Below are positions 1 through 6,232 of a stretch of 7,699 nt of DNA, one piece after another. Positions within the stretch are counted from its first letter, which is position 1, and each line of letters starts with the position of its first letter. The position numbers and the translations under genes are program-made. The DNA is from Sphingomonadales bacterium (GTDB lineage: Bacteria; Pseudomonadota; Alphaproteobacteria; Sphingomonadales; Sphingomonadaceae): contig JAIYAA010000187.1 in assembly GCA_027489295.1 (NCBI GenBank), positions 1 to 7,699 on the forward strand. The letters run 5' to 3'. The notes below the pieces were generated by a model that worked only from the letters and a program-made list of their open reading frames with translations, was not told the origin of the DNA and searched no databases.

Positions 1-44
1 ACCGGGTTCTTCGGCTCGTAATGGCGCGCCCAGGGAAAGCTCAT
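1..44 (-). CDS. petB: Cytochrome b of the bc1 complex, N-terminal fragment (cut by window edge)
   Basis: Only the first 14 codons lie in the window; the gene continues off the left edge. They read MSFPWARHYEPKNP, which matches my memory of how alphaproteobacterial cytochrome b begins. The ATG is preceded by a GGAGAG ribosome binding site (51-56), 6 bases upstream and directly after the petA stop codon, so the two genes are only 12 bases apart and surely co-transcribed. Cytochrome b is the haem-carrying membrane subunit of complex III, which oxidises ubiquinol and passes electrons to the Rieske protein and cytochrome c1. The assignment rests on this short peptide plus its position after petA, the usual petA-petB-petC order. 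Confidence 0.85.
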   Translation of the reverse strand, partial: MSFPWARHYEPKNP

Positions 45-56
45 CCAGGTCTCTCC

Positions 57-641
57 TCACCCAACAACGACGACCGTGTCGGACGTGAAATTATATTTTG
101 GTACTTCGAGATTCTTCGGCGCCGGTCCCTGCCGGATACGACCGGCGGTATCGTAGGCCGAGCCGTGGCACGGGCAGAAATAGCCGCCGAAGGGCCCGCG
201 GCTCTCGCCCTCGCCCGCGCCCAGCGGCACGCAGCCGAGGTGGGTGCACACGCCCAGCGTGATCAGCCAGTTCTTGTGGCCTTCCTTGGTGCGCTGGTCG
301 AGCGACTGCGGATCGCGCAGGCTGGAGACCGGCACCGCATCGGCCTGGGCGATCTCCGCCGGTGTCAGGTTGCGCACGAACAGCGGCTGCTTGCGGAAGC
401 TGGCCTTGATCGCCTGGCCGGGTTCGATCGCCGCGAGATTCACCTCGGTGGTCGACTGCGCGAGCACGTCGGCCGAGGGGTTCATCGAGTTGACGAGCGG
501 CAGCACCACCACGCCGGCACCTACCGCCGCGACGGCGGGGGCAGCGTAGAGGAGGTAATCACGACGACGGGGATTCTCGAGAATTTCGCCGCCAGGGCCT
601 ACGGTCTGTTCGGGAGTAACGCCTTCTTCAAACGTTGCCAT
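57..641 (-). CDS. petA: Ubiquinol-cytochrome c reductase iron-sulfur (Rieske) subunit
   Basis: This is the 194-residue Rieske protein of cytochrome bc1 (complex III), which carries electrons from ubiquinol to cytochrome c1 on the periplasmic face of the inner membrane. The 2Fe-2S site is complete: CTHLGC at 132-137 and CPCHGS at 156-161. The ligands are Cys132, His134, Cys156 and His159, and Cys137 and Cys158 can form the stabilising disulfide. An RRRDYL motif at 25-30 precedes a single hydrophobic segment (about 30-50), typical of Tat-exported Rieske proteins that keep the signal as a membrane anchor. A flexible hinge follows (MNPSADVLA, 53-61). Length is normal for the family. The ATG at 641-639 has an AAGGG ribosome binding site (649-653) 7 bases upstream. 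petB follows after 12 bases. I see nothing abnormal in it. Confidence 0.97.
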   Translation of the reverse strand: MATFEEGVTPEQTVGPGGEILENPRRRDYLLYAAPAVAAVGAGVVVLPLVNSMNPSADVLAQSTTEVNLAAIEPGQAIKASFRKQPLFVRNLTPAEIAQADAVPVSSLRDPQSLDQRTKEGHKNWLITLGVCTHLGCVPLGAGEGESRGPFGGYFCPCHGSAYDTAGRIRQGPAPKNLEVPKYNFTSDTVVVVG

Positions 642-748
642 GCTCTAGCCCTTGCACTTCGGAACACTTCCGCGAGGGAACCGCGGAGAGAGGAACGCGG
701 ACGAAACGAAGCCCAGTGCCCGCCGGGTTCCCGGTGGCTGATACAAGT

Positions 749-778
749 TTGATAGACGGCACGATGCAGCTTTGCCAA
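749..778 (-). promoter_or_regulatory. Possible sigma-70-type promoter for petA-petB
   Basis: On the minus strand, a TTGGCA box (773-778, five of six matches to TTGACA) is followed after 18 bases by TATCAA (749-754, four of six matches to TATAAT). Initiation would fall near 742, giving a leader of about 100 bases before petA. The spacing is one base over the optimum, and alphaproteobacterial promoters are poorly predicted by eye. No equally good pair was found on the plus strand for trmL in the same 171-bp gap. Confidence 0.3.
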
Positions 779-812
779 CAGGGTTTTTCATATTCTCATC
801 TCCAAGGCCTTA

Positions 813-1289
813 ATGTTGCACTGCAAAATGACTTCCCCCTCCACAATTCGGATCGCGTTGTTCCAGCCTGAAATTGCAGGGAATGTCGGCACCATCTTGC
901 GGCTGGCGGCCTGTATGGGCGTGGCGGTGGACCTGATCGAACCTATGGGTTTTCCCTGGGGCGATCGCGCCCGCAAGCGCGCCGCCATGGACTATGAACC
1001 CGAAACGATCCGCCACGCCGACTGGGACGCGTTCGCGGCGCGCGTACCGGGCCGGCTGGTGCTGTTCACCACCCGCGGCGGGATCCGACTGCCGGAAGCG
1101 CGGTTCGAGCCCGGCGATACGCTGCTGTTCGGCGCGGAGAGCAGCGGGGTGCCGGATTTTGTGCACGCGCGAGCGGATGCTGCAGTGCGGATACCGCTGC
1201 GCGCCGAACTGCGCTCCTTGAACCTCGCGGTCGCAACGGGCATCGGGCTCGCCGAGGCGCTACGCCAGACAGAGGGATTCCCGCAGTGA
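813..1289 (+). CDS. trmL: tRNA (cytidine(34)-2'-O)-methyltransferase, SPOUT family
   Basis: The product is a small SPOUT-fold methyltransferase of the TrmL type (158 residues; E. coli TrmL is about the same length). TrmL uses S-adenosylmethionine to methylate the 2'-OH of the wobble nucleotide of leucine tRNAs. The three SPOUT motifs are present in order: QPEIAGNVGTILR (18-30) with the EPMGF stretch at 43-47, FGAESSG (106-112), and the knot segment beginning IPLRAELRSLNLAVATG (127-143). Start choice is uncertain. ATG 813 has a weak AAGG 5 bases upstream. ATG 828 gives MTSPSTIRIALFQ, closer to the family's normal start but with no ribosome binding site. The stop codon overlaps the hemF GTG start by 4 bp (GTGA), suggesting translational coupling. 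It is divergent from petA. Other SpoU-like enzymes share the fold, but length and motif spacing favour TrmL. Confidence 0.9.
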   Translation: MLHCKMTSPSTIRIALFQPEIAGNVGTILRLAACMGVAVDLIEPMGFPWGDRARKRAAMDYEPETIRHADWDAFAARVPGRLVLFTTRGGIRLPEARFEPGDTLLFGAESSGVPDFVHARADAAVRIPLRAELRSLNLAVATGIGLAEALRQTEGFPQ

Positions 1290-2128
1290 TCACGCTCGAC
1301 GAACAGCAGCAGCGCGCCCGCACCTGGTTCGAGGGGTTGCGCGATTCGATCTGCGCCGAATTCGAGGCGATCGAGCGCGAGGCGGGCTCCGATGCATCGT
1401 TCGACTATCTCGCCTGGGACCGCACCGATGCGAGCGGCCAGCCCGGCGGCGGCGGCGTGCGCGGGGTGATGAAGGGCCGCGTGTTCGAGAAGGTGGGGGT
1501 CAACGTCTCCACCGTCGGCGGCGCGTTCGAAGGCGACTTTGCCAAGACCATCCACGGCGCGGGCGAGGATCCCAGCTTCTTCGCCACCGGCATCAGCCTC
1601 GTCGCGCACATGGCCAACCCGCATGTGCCGGCGGTGCATATGAACACGCGCTTCCTCACCACCACCAAGCGCTGGTTCGGCGGCGGCGCCGATCTCAACC
1701 CGCCGCTGCCCTATGCCGAGGATACCGCCGACTTCCACGCGCGGCTGCAGTCGGCGTGCGACGCGCACGACCCCAGCTATTATCCGCGCTTCAAGAAGTG
1801 GGCGGACGACTATTTCTACATCCCGCATCGGCAGGTGCATCGCGGCGTCGGCGGCATCTTCTACGATCACCTGGAGGGCGACTGGGAGGCGGATTTCGCC
1901 TTCACCCAGGATGTCGGCCGCGCCTTCCTCGACGTCTACCCGAAGCTCGTGCGGCGGCGGATGGAGCAGCCGTTCGACGCCGCCGATCGCCAGCGCCAGC
2001 TCGAATGGCGCGGCCGCTATGCCGAGTTCAACCTGATCTACGATCGCGGCACGCTGTTCGGGCTGAAGACCGGCGGCAATGTCGACGCGATCCTGATGAG
2101 CCTGCCCCCCATGGCCGCCTGGAGCTGA
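1286..2128 (+). CDS. hemF: Oxygen-dependent coproporphyrinogen III oxidase
   Basis: HemF is the cytoplasmic aerobic enzyme that converts coproporphyrinogen III to protoporphyrinogen IX by two oxidative decarboxylations, late in haem synthesis. The 280-residue protein carries the family's conserved blocks: a glycine-rich region at 54-60, VHMNTRF (117-123), WFGGGADLNP (130-139), FKKWADDYFYIPHR (169-182) leading to RGVGGIFYD (186-194), and a C-terminal block with LKTGGN (260-265) and LMSLPP (270-275). The conserved histidines in VHMN and PHR are present. Translation starts at a GTG whose bases overlap the trmL stop, so expression probably depends on trmL translation. The protein ends five residues after LMSLPP, whereas enterobacterial HemF, as I recall it, continues for about 20 more residues. 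There is no sign of a frameshift, so this looks like a natural short form. A GNAT gene follows 4 bases later. Confidence 0.96.
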   Translation: MITLDEQQQRARTWFEGLRDSICAEFEAIEREAGSDASFDYLAWDRTDASGQPGGGGVRGVMKGRVFEKVGVNVSTVGGAFEGDFAKTIHGAGEDPSFFATGISLVAHMANPHVPAVHMNTRFLTTTKRWFGGGADLNPPLPYAEDTADFHARLQSACDAHDPSYYPRFKKWADDYFYIPHRQVHRGVGGIFYDHLEGDWEADFAFTQDVGRAFLDVYPKLVRRRMEQPFDAADRQRQLEWRGRYAEFNLIYDRGTLFGLKTGGNVDAILMSLPPMAAWS

Positions 2129-2132
2129 GGCC

Positions 2133-2729
2133 ATGGGCCTGTTGCCGGTCGCGGGCGACCAGATCGCCACCATCGTCACCGCGCTCGAGATGCGCGAGCG
2201 GCCCCGCCCCCGGCCAATCCCGCCCGCGCCCTTTCAGCTGGTCCACTGGCCGGCGCCGGCGACCGAGAAATACCGCACGCTGTTCGCCCGCGTGGGCGGG
2301 CCGTGGCTGTGGTTTTCGCGGCTGGTGATGGACGAGGCGCGGCTGCGGGCGATCCTCGACGATCCGCAGGTACGGGTCCACGCGGTGGTCGACCGGGCGG
2401 GTGTCGAGGTCGGCATGCTCGAACTCGATTTCCGCACGGCGGCGACCTGCGAGCTTTCCTATGTCGGGCTGGTGCCCGAACTGGCCGGCAAGGGCCATGG
2501 CAACTGGCTGATGGCGCAGGCCCTCGCCCTTGCCTGGCGAAAGGACGTGCAGCGGGCATGGGTCCACACCTGCACGCTCGACCACCCGGCCGCGCTCGGC
2601 TTCTATCGCCGCCACGGCTTCGTGCCCTATCAGCGGACGATCGAGACCTTTCCCGATCCCCGCATCCTGGGCGTGTTACCGGCCGAGGCCGCGCCTCACA
2701 TCCCCTGCCTGGGCTCGGTCGCGCGATAG
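2133..2729 (+). CDS. GNAT-family N-acetyltransferase, substrate unknown
   Basis: The 198-residue product has the Gcn5-related acetyltransferase fold. The acetyl-CoA loop (motif A) is seen as LVPELAGKGHG (113-123), with the glycines that bind the pyrophosphate at 119, 121 and 123. It is preceded by the beta-strand region CELSYVGL (106-113). Motif B is HPAALGFYRRHGFVPYQRT (151-169), the usual helix and strand where an Asn or Tyr often assists catalysis. An N-terminal extension of about 40 residues, rich in Pro and Arg (RERPRPRPIPPAP, 21-33), lies before the core. The substrate cannot be inferred from sequence. The ATG is 4 bases after the hemF stop, with purine-rich GGAG/GAGG sequence inside the hemF end, so it is probably the last gene of trmL-hemF-GNAT. 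Its last 34 bases overlap the converging membrane-protein gene. Confidence 0.85.
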   Translation: MGLLPVAGDQIATIVTALEMRERPRPRPIPPAPFQLVHWPAPATEKYRTLFARVGGPWLWFSRLVMDEARLRAILDDPQVRVHAVVDRAGVEVGMLELDFRTAATCELSYVGLVPELAGKGHGNWLMAQALALAWRKDVQRAWVHTCTLDHPAALGFYRRHGFVPYQRTIETFPDPRILGVLPAEAAPHIPCLGSVAR

Positions 2730-3439
2730 GCGGCTACGCGCAGCAGGAGCAGCCCCGTCCAGATCAGCGCGCCGACCAGCGACAGCACCAGATAGCCGAG
2801 CAGCTCGGGCACGATTCCGCCACCCGCGGCACCCGCGATCAGGCCGGTGACGATGCTGGAAACACCGATCGCGACGATGCCGAGCACGAACACCATCGCC
2901 GCCACCAGCAGAAGCAGCAGCCAGGTGACGCCGCCGCTGCGCACCCAGCCCTGCCGAAACGCCTCGATCAGCCCCGCCTCGGGCCGCGCGGCATAGGCGG
3001 GCGCCGCCAGCCAGGTCCGGGCGAACACGAACAGCCCGGGGACGAGGAACAGCGACAGGCCCAGCTGCACGGCAAGGCTCACCACCAGCTCGAGTATCAG
3101 GAACGGGAACAGCCGCCGCAGGGCGAGCGCGAGCACCTGCCCCAGCGTTCGCCCGCCCCCCTGGAGATAGAGGCAGAGTAGCGCGAACAGGCCATAGTCG
3201 AAACCGAAATAGGCGACCGCCAGCGGCACGAGGTTCGCCTGGACGAACTGATCGTAGAAGCTGCGCAGCGCCGCCTGGTCGGAGAGGTCCTGCAGTTGCG
3301 ACACGTGCGGCGCCATCAGCAGCACCACGCCCAGCAGCGGCACGAGGAAGAAGACGCCGGCCACCGGCAGCACGAGCGATCGCTCGCGCAGCCACAGCGC
3401 CTTCGCGTCGGCAATCAGATCGGCGAGGCGCAAGGTCAT
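2696..3439 (-). CDS. Multi-pass inner-membrane protein, second of a paralogous pair
   Basis: This 247-residue protein has about five to six hydrophobic segments (roughly 22-43, 69-92, 110-141, 171-202 and 212-235) and no enzymatic motif. The best landmark is VPGLFVFARTWLAAP (133-147), followed by AFRQGWVRSGG (160-170). That is the pattern of a membrane segment with P-G-L-F and Arg, then an A-x-R-x-x-W helix, seen in uncharacterised families such as YciC-like or GPDPase-membrane-domain proteins. The upstream gene shows the same landmark at the matching place, so the two are probably paralogues. Its ATG overlaps the stop of that gene by 4 bp (ATGA), so the two are likely translated together and may form a complex. 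The 3' end overlaps the GNAT gene by 34 bp with no terminator visible. Function is unknown; a role in membrane or lipid homeostasis would be a guess. Confidence 0.8.
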   Translation of the reverse strand: MTLRLADLIADAKALWLRERSLVLPVAGVFFLVPLLGVVLLMAPHVSQLQDLSDQAALRSFYDQFVQANLVPLAVAYFGFDYGLFALLCLYLQGGGRTLGQVLALALRRLFPFLILELVVSLAVQLGLSLFLVPGLFVFARTWLAAPAYAARPEAGLIEAFRQGWVRSGGVTWLLLLLVAAMVFVLGIVAIGVSSIVTGLIAGAAGGGIVPELLGYLVLSLVGALIWTGLLLLRVAAYRATEPRQGM

Positions 3440-4257
3440 GCCGCAGCCGCCGATTCGGCGGACAGCGCCGCGTAGAGCTTGGCCTGGAAGGCGGCGAGCA
3501 GCAGCATCACCACCGCCTGCACGCCGGCGGTGACGATCGCGGTGAGCACGAAGCCGGTCGTCAGCCCCTCGCCCGCGCCGAACAGCAGCGTGAAGACGCT
3601 GCCGAACACGGTGCGCGCCGCGAGCTGCGCCACGCCGGCGATCACCACGAACAGCAGCAGCGTGCCGAAGATGCGCCAGCCATGGCGCCGCGTCAGCACC
3701 CAGGAGCGGCGGATCGCACCGAGCGACACCGGTTCGCGCAGCACCACTGGGCTCACCAGGACCAGCCGCGTGAACAGGAACAGCCCCACCGGAATCAGCA
3801 CCAGCACGTAGAGGGCGACCATGCTCGACGTCTGCGGATCGACGACGACATTGCCGGCCCGCGACGCAGCGATCGCCAGCACGTCATAGCCCTTCGCCGC
3901 GAGGATCCCCACCAGCGGGGCGACGAGCAGCACCGCCACCAGCCCGAGCACGATAGAGACGAGCAGCGCAGGTCCCATCCGCTGCGTCGCGAGCCGCGCG
4001 GCCGGCGCGAGGCCCGGCGCACCGGTCGCCAGCGCCATCACCGCCAGCGAACCCCAGAGCGACACCACCGACAGCAGCAGAATCACCCCGGTGAGCGCCA
4101 GGCGCGCAACCGGCGGGACCACGGGCGCGACCGCCCCCAGGCAGCTGCTCGCAGCATTCGGAAGGACGAACGCCGCCAGCACGATCGGCGCCAGCGTGCC
4201 GGCCCGTTCACCGGCAAATTCCGCGGCGCGTTCCCATACGGTTCCCAGTTTCGCCAT
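3436..4257 (-). CDS. Multi-pass inner-membrane protein, first of a paralogous pair
   Basis: The 273-residue product is rich in Ala, Val and Leu, with about six predicted membrane segments (near 22-38, 52-78, 96-120, 148-168, 196-217 and 234-258). The conserved-looking core is IPVGLFLFTRLVLVSP (155-170), then AIRRSWVLTRRHGWRIF (181-197). The R-x-S-W-x-L-T-R signature recalls the GPDPase membrane-domain / YciC-type families as I remember them; no phosphodiesterase domain is attached here. The ATG at 4257-4255 has an AAGGA ribosome binding site (4268-4272) on the minus strand, 9 bases upstream. An ATG at 4265 is out of frame. The short alanine-rich C-terminus has no evident motif. The gene leads a two-gene operon divergent from lipB. 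Family identity is moderate and function unknown. Confidence 0.8.
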   Translation of the reverse strand: MAKLGTVWERAAEFAGERAGTLAPIVLAAFVLPNAASSCLGAVAPVVPPVARLALTGVILLLSVVSLWGSLAVMALATGAPGLAPAARLATQRMGPALLVSIVLGLVAVLLVAPLVGILAAKGYDVLAIAASRAGNVVVDPQTSSMVALYVLVLIPVGLFLFTRLVLVSPVVLREPVSLGAIRRSWVLTRRHGWRIFGTLLLFVVIAGVAQLAARTVFGSVFTLLFGAGEGLTTGFVLTAIVTAGVQAVVMLLLAAFQAKLYAALSAESAAAA

Positions 4258-4357
4258 ATGGCCATGTCCTTGAGAGAGGGGATCGGGGTGTTAGCCGCGC
4301 CCCCTTCCCTTGCCAATGCTTGCCTTGGGCGCCGGAAGGGCGCAATCGGCGGCGATC

Positions 4358-5002
4358 ATGCACGAAACCATCGAATGGCGGGTCGAGCCCCGGCCGATCG
4401 ACTATGCCGAAGCGCACGCCGCCATGGAGGCGCGCGCCGCCGCGGTGACCGCCCGCACGGCGCAGGAATTGATCTGGCTGCTCGAGCATCCGCCCGTCTA
4501 CACCGCCGGGACGAGCGCCGATCCAGCCGAAATGCTCGATCCGCGCTTCCCGGTCCACCGCACCGGGCGTGGCGGCCGCTACACCTATCACGGCCCCGGC
4601 CAGCGGATCGGATATGTCGTGCTCGACCTGCGCGAGCGCCGGCGCGACGTGCGCAACTATGTCCACGCGATCGAGGGCTGGGTGATCGCCGCGCTGGGAG
4701 AATGCGACATCGAGGCGTTCCGCGCGCCCGGCCGGATCGGCATCTGGACGCTGGACCAGGGGGTCGAGGCCAAGATCGGCGCGATCGGCGTGCGAATCCG
4801 GCAATGGGTGACGCTGCACGGCTTCGCGATCAACCTCGATCCCGATCTGAACCACTTCACCGGCATCGTCCCCTGCGGAATCGCCGAATTTCCGGTCACC
4901 AGCGCTGCCAAACTGGGCAAGCCAATTGCGCCGGATCGTTTCAACGCCGCCCTACAGGCCACATTTTTGCCATTTTTGGACGCTCTGGCTGGCGCGGGAT
5001 AA
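4358..5002 (+). CDS. lipB: Lipoyl(octanoyl) transferase
   Basis: LipB moves the octanoyl group from octanoyl-ACP to lipoyl domains of pyruvate and 2-oxoglutarate dehydrogenases and the glycine cleavage H protein; LipA then adds sulfur. From the ATG at 4358 the protein has 214 residues. Family landmarks are [15 protein letters not shown] (37-51), [12 protein letters not shown] (71-82), [11 protein letters not shown] (138-148), [11 protein letters not shown] (154-164) and the PCGI block (172-175). The catalytic pair is present: the lysine of AKIGAIG (139) and the cysteine of PCG (173). The frame is open further upstream (ATG at 4316, TTG at 4310), but that extension looks unlike LipB N-termini. 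No strong ribosome binding site marks 4358, so the start is likely but not certain. The gene is divergent from the membrane pair, and no T-tracted terminator follows it. Confidence 0.95.
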   Translation: MHETIEWRVEPRPIDYAEAHAAMEARAAAVTARTAQELIWLLEHPPVYTAGTSADPAEMLDPRFPVHRTGRGGRYTYHGPGQRIGYVVLDLRERRRDVRNYVHAIEGWVIAALGECDIEAFRAPGRIGIWTLDQGVEAKIGAIGVRIRQWVTLHGFAINLDPDLNHFTGIVPCGIAEFPVTSAAKLGKPIAPDRFNAALQATFLPFLDALAGAG

Positions 5003-5023
5003 ATTCGAGTCTTGAGGGTGTCC

Positions 5024-5055
5024 CCCGAACCGTCTAATGTCCAGCACGGTTTGGG
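5024..5055 (+). repeat. Inverted repeat / RNA stem-loop between lipB and the small lipoprotein gene
   Basis: CCCGAACCGT (5024-5033) and ACGGTTTGGG (5046-5055) are 10-base arms separated by 12 bases. They pair fully in plus-strand RNA, with one G-U pair; in minus-strand RNA the same position would be a C-A mismatch. No T-tract follows, so it is not a standard intrinsic terminator. It lies 21 bases after the lipB stop and 51 bases before the lipoprotein ATG. It could protect the lipB 3' end, form part of the lipoprotein leader, or be a protein-binding site. Confidence 0.5.
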
Positions 5056-5106
5056 TATTAACGGCGTACAAGCGTCGTCCAAATCCATTATCTAGGGAGC
5101 TATTAC

Positions 5107-5331
5107 ATGCGTGCAGTCCTTTCGAAGATCGTTGCTGGCTCGATGATCGCCGGTGCGGCCCTCCTGGCCTCGGCTTGCAGCAGCAACACCGAAACCAACG
5201 TCAACAATACCACCGAAGTCGTTGCTCCGGAAAACACCACCGACGCTTCGGTGACCAACGTTGACGTTGCTGCGCCGGCCGACAACGCCGTCGTCGACAA
5301 CGGCACGATGAACGCTTCGAACGCGATGTAA
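5107..5331 (+). CDS. Small acidic asparagine-rich lipoprotein, function unknown
   Basis: The 74-residue product begins with a lipoprotein signal: two basic residues (Arg2, Lys7), a hydrophobic stretch (8-20), and LASAC ending at Cys24, the expected lipidated cysteine. The residue at -3 is Ala rather than the favoured Leu (Leu is at -4), so the lipobox is acceptable but not ideal. The mature part of 51 residues holds 10 Asn, many Thr, Val and Ala, 7 Asp/Glu and no Lys, Arg or His, so it should be strongly acidic and probably disordered. No catalytic motif or further cysteine is seen. A good AGGGAG site (5094-5099) lies 7 bases before the ATG, and a strong terminator follows 23 bases after the stop, suggesting a short single-gene transcript that could be well expressed. 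I do not recognise a function. Outer-membrane location is inferred from the absence of an Asp after the cysteine. Confidence 0.8.
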   Translation: MRAVLSKIVAGSMIAGAALLASACSSNTETNVNNTTEVVAPENTTDASVTNVDVAAPADNAVVDNGTMNASNAM

Positions 5332-5354
5332 TCATCGCGCTTCGGCGTGTTAGG

Positions 5355-5390
5355 AAAGGGCCGTCCGGGCGACCGGGCGGCCCTTTTCGT
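5355..5390 (+). terminator. Rho-independent terminator after the small lipoprotein gene
   Basis: GGGCCGTCCGG (5358-5368) pairs with CCGGGCGGCCC (5373-5383) through 11 base pairs, including one G-U, closed by a GCGA tetraloop of the stable GNRA class. AAA before the stem can pair with the TTTT after it (5384-5387). The G-U pair forms only in plus-strand RNA, matching the direction of the lipoprotein gene. Confidence 0.92.
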
Positions 5391-5508
5391 TTCGGATCCG
5401 TCCCCTGCGGCGGTCCGTCGCATATCGCACGGCCGCAAAAAAAGGGGCTTGGGCCGCGAATCGAAAGGCCCTAACGAGCATAGCTCATAGCGTAATCAAG
5501 AGGACGGG

Positions 5509-6189
5509 ATGCTCGCTCGGCGTATCACTTTGGGCATGGTGGCCCTCGCGGCCATGTGCGTTTCGGCACCGGCTTCGGCCCAGTTCTTCTTCAAATCGGT
5601 GGACCTTTCGGGCCCGCCCGTAACCGGCAATGAACCCGGAATCATCGGCCCGGGCCTGCCCGGGGCAAGCCCGCTTGAACTACGCGCGGCACTGCTGTGG
5701 AATCTGCGCGCGGCATTGAACGTTGCTGCGCTGCAATGTCAGTTCGAGCCGACGCTGCTCACGCTGGACCATTACAATGCCCTGCTCGAAGACCACGAAG
5801 TCGAGCTCAAAAATTCTTACGATACGCTTGAGAAATATTTCACTAAAATCGCCAAGACGAAAAAGGCCGGCCAGACCGAGCTCGACCGCTTCGGCACGCG
5901 TGTCTATTCCAGCTTCTCCACTGTCTCTGGCCAGCTGTCTTTCTGCCAGACCGCTGCCTCAATCGGCCAGGATGCGGTGTTCGCGCCGCGGGGCAAGCTG
6001 GGCGACGTTGCCGTTGCAAGGATGGGCGAGCTGCGCTCGAGCCTGAAGGCGTGGGGCGAGCAATATTTCCGCACCCGCCGCGTCACGTTCGTCTGGCCGG
6101 TGCTTCGCCCGCTGCCGCCCTTCGCCAACGACAAGTGCTGGCGCAAGGACGAATATGATAGCCGCAAGTGCGGGGCGCTCACCCAGTGA
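5509..6189 (+). CDS. Secreted four-cysteine protein of unknown function
   Basis: The 226-residue product has a Sec-type signal peptide: Arg4-Arg5, a hydrophobic core (about 8-19), then APASA-Q with likely cleavage after Ala24. The mature chain opens with a Gly/Pro-rich segment (34-53). A mostly helical, charged region follows (about 55-140), including LLWNLRAALNVAALQC (62-77) and EDHEVELKNSYDTLEKYF (94-111). It carries four cysteines at 77, 146, 210 and 221, enough for two disulfides, consistent with a periplasmic location. There are no membrane segments after the signal, no lipobox and no catalytic motif I can name. It resembles hypothetical proteins I associate with sphingomonads, from memory only. 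A purine-rich AAGAGGA site lies just upstream of the ATG, and a perfect terminator follows 7 bases after the stop, so it appears to be transcribed alone. Confidence is high that this is a gene, low on its role. Confidence 0.85.
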   Translation: MLARRITLGMVALAAMCVSAPASAQFFFKSVDLSGPPVTGNEPGIIGPGLPGASPLELRAALLWNLRAALNVAALQCQFEPTLLTLDHYNALLEDHEVELKNSYDTLEKYFTKIAKTKKAGQTELDRFGTRVYSSFSTVSGQLSFCQTAASIGQDAVFAPRGKLGDVAVARMGELRSSLKAWGEQYFRTRRVTFVWPVLRPLPPFANDKCWRKDEYDSRKCGALTQ

Positions 6190-6196
6190 GCAGAAC

Positions 6197-6224
6197 AGGG
6201 GTGGCGGCGACGCCACCCCTTTTT
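6197..6224 (+). terminator. Rho-independent terminator after the four-cysteine protein gene
   Basis: AGGGGTGGCG (6197-6206) and CGCCACCCCT (6211-6220) form a perfect 10-bp stem with a GCGA tetraloop, followed by TTTT (6221-6224). It sits between the convergent ends of the secreted-protein gene (stop 6189) and queE (stop 6233). On the minus strand the tail would be TGTTCTG, so it would end queE transcripts only weakly. Confidence 0.93.
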
Positions 6225-6232
6225 CATGTGGG

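Noticed and set aside
719..738. CCGGG-TT-CCCGG hairpin in the petA-trmL gap.
   Set aside because: It is a short GC stem with a strained loop, no T-tract on either strand and no match to a known regulatory RNA.
992..2179. A 395-codon open frame on the minus strand across trmL and hemF.
   Set aside because: It lies antisense to two clear enzyme genes, has a composition typical of GC-rich shadow frames (Arg/Ala/Gly-rich, no motif), and has no ribosome binding site or family resemblance.
2303..3181. A 292-codon plus-strand frame spanning the end of the GNAT gene and the membrane gene.
   Set aside because: It is a frame-shifted copy of the GNAT coding region followed by antisense of a membrane protein; the Gln/Glu/His-rich tail is the usual complement of Leu/Val-rich sequence.
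4297..4343. Imperfect inverted repeat (GCGCCCCCTTCC and GGAAGGGCGC) just upstream of lipB.
   Set aside because: The arms need a 2-base bulge and a 25-base loop, and such GC-rich matches arise easily by chance here.
3682..5037. A 451-codon plus-strand open frame across the membrane-protein gene and lipB.
   Set aside because: It is rich in Arg, His, Gln and Asp, overlaps two well-supported genes in other frames, and carries no domain; it is a shadow of high-GC third positions.
5012..5040. Possible promoter TTGAGG-N17-TAATGT upstream of the small lipoprotein gene.
   Set aside because: The spacing is ideal, but only four and three of six bases match the consensus, and it overlaps the stronger stem-loop at 5024-5055.
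5437..5471. A7 tract with nearby GGGCC/GGCCC arms, resembling a minus-strand terminator.
   Set aside because: The stem is only 5 bp with an 11-base loop, six bases separate it from the T run, and no minus-strand gene ends here.
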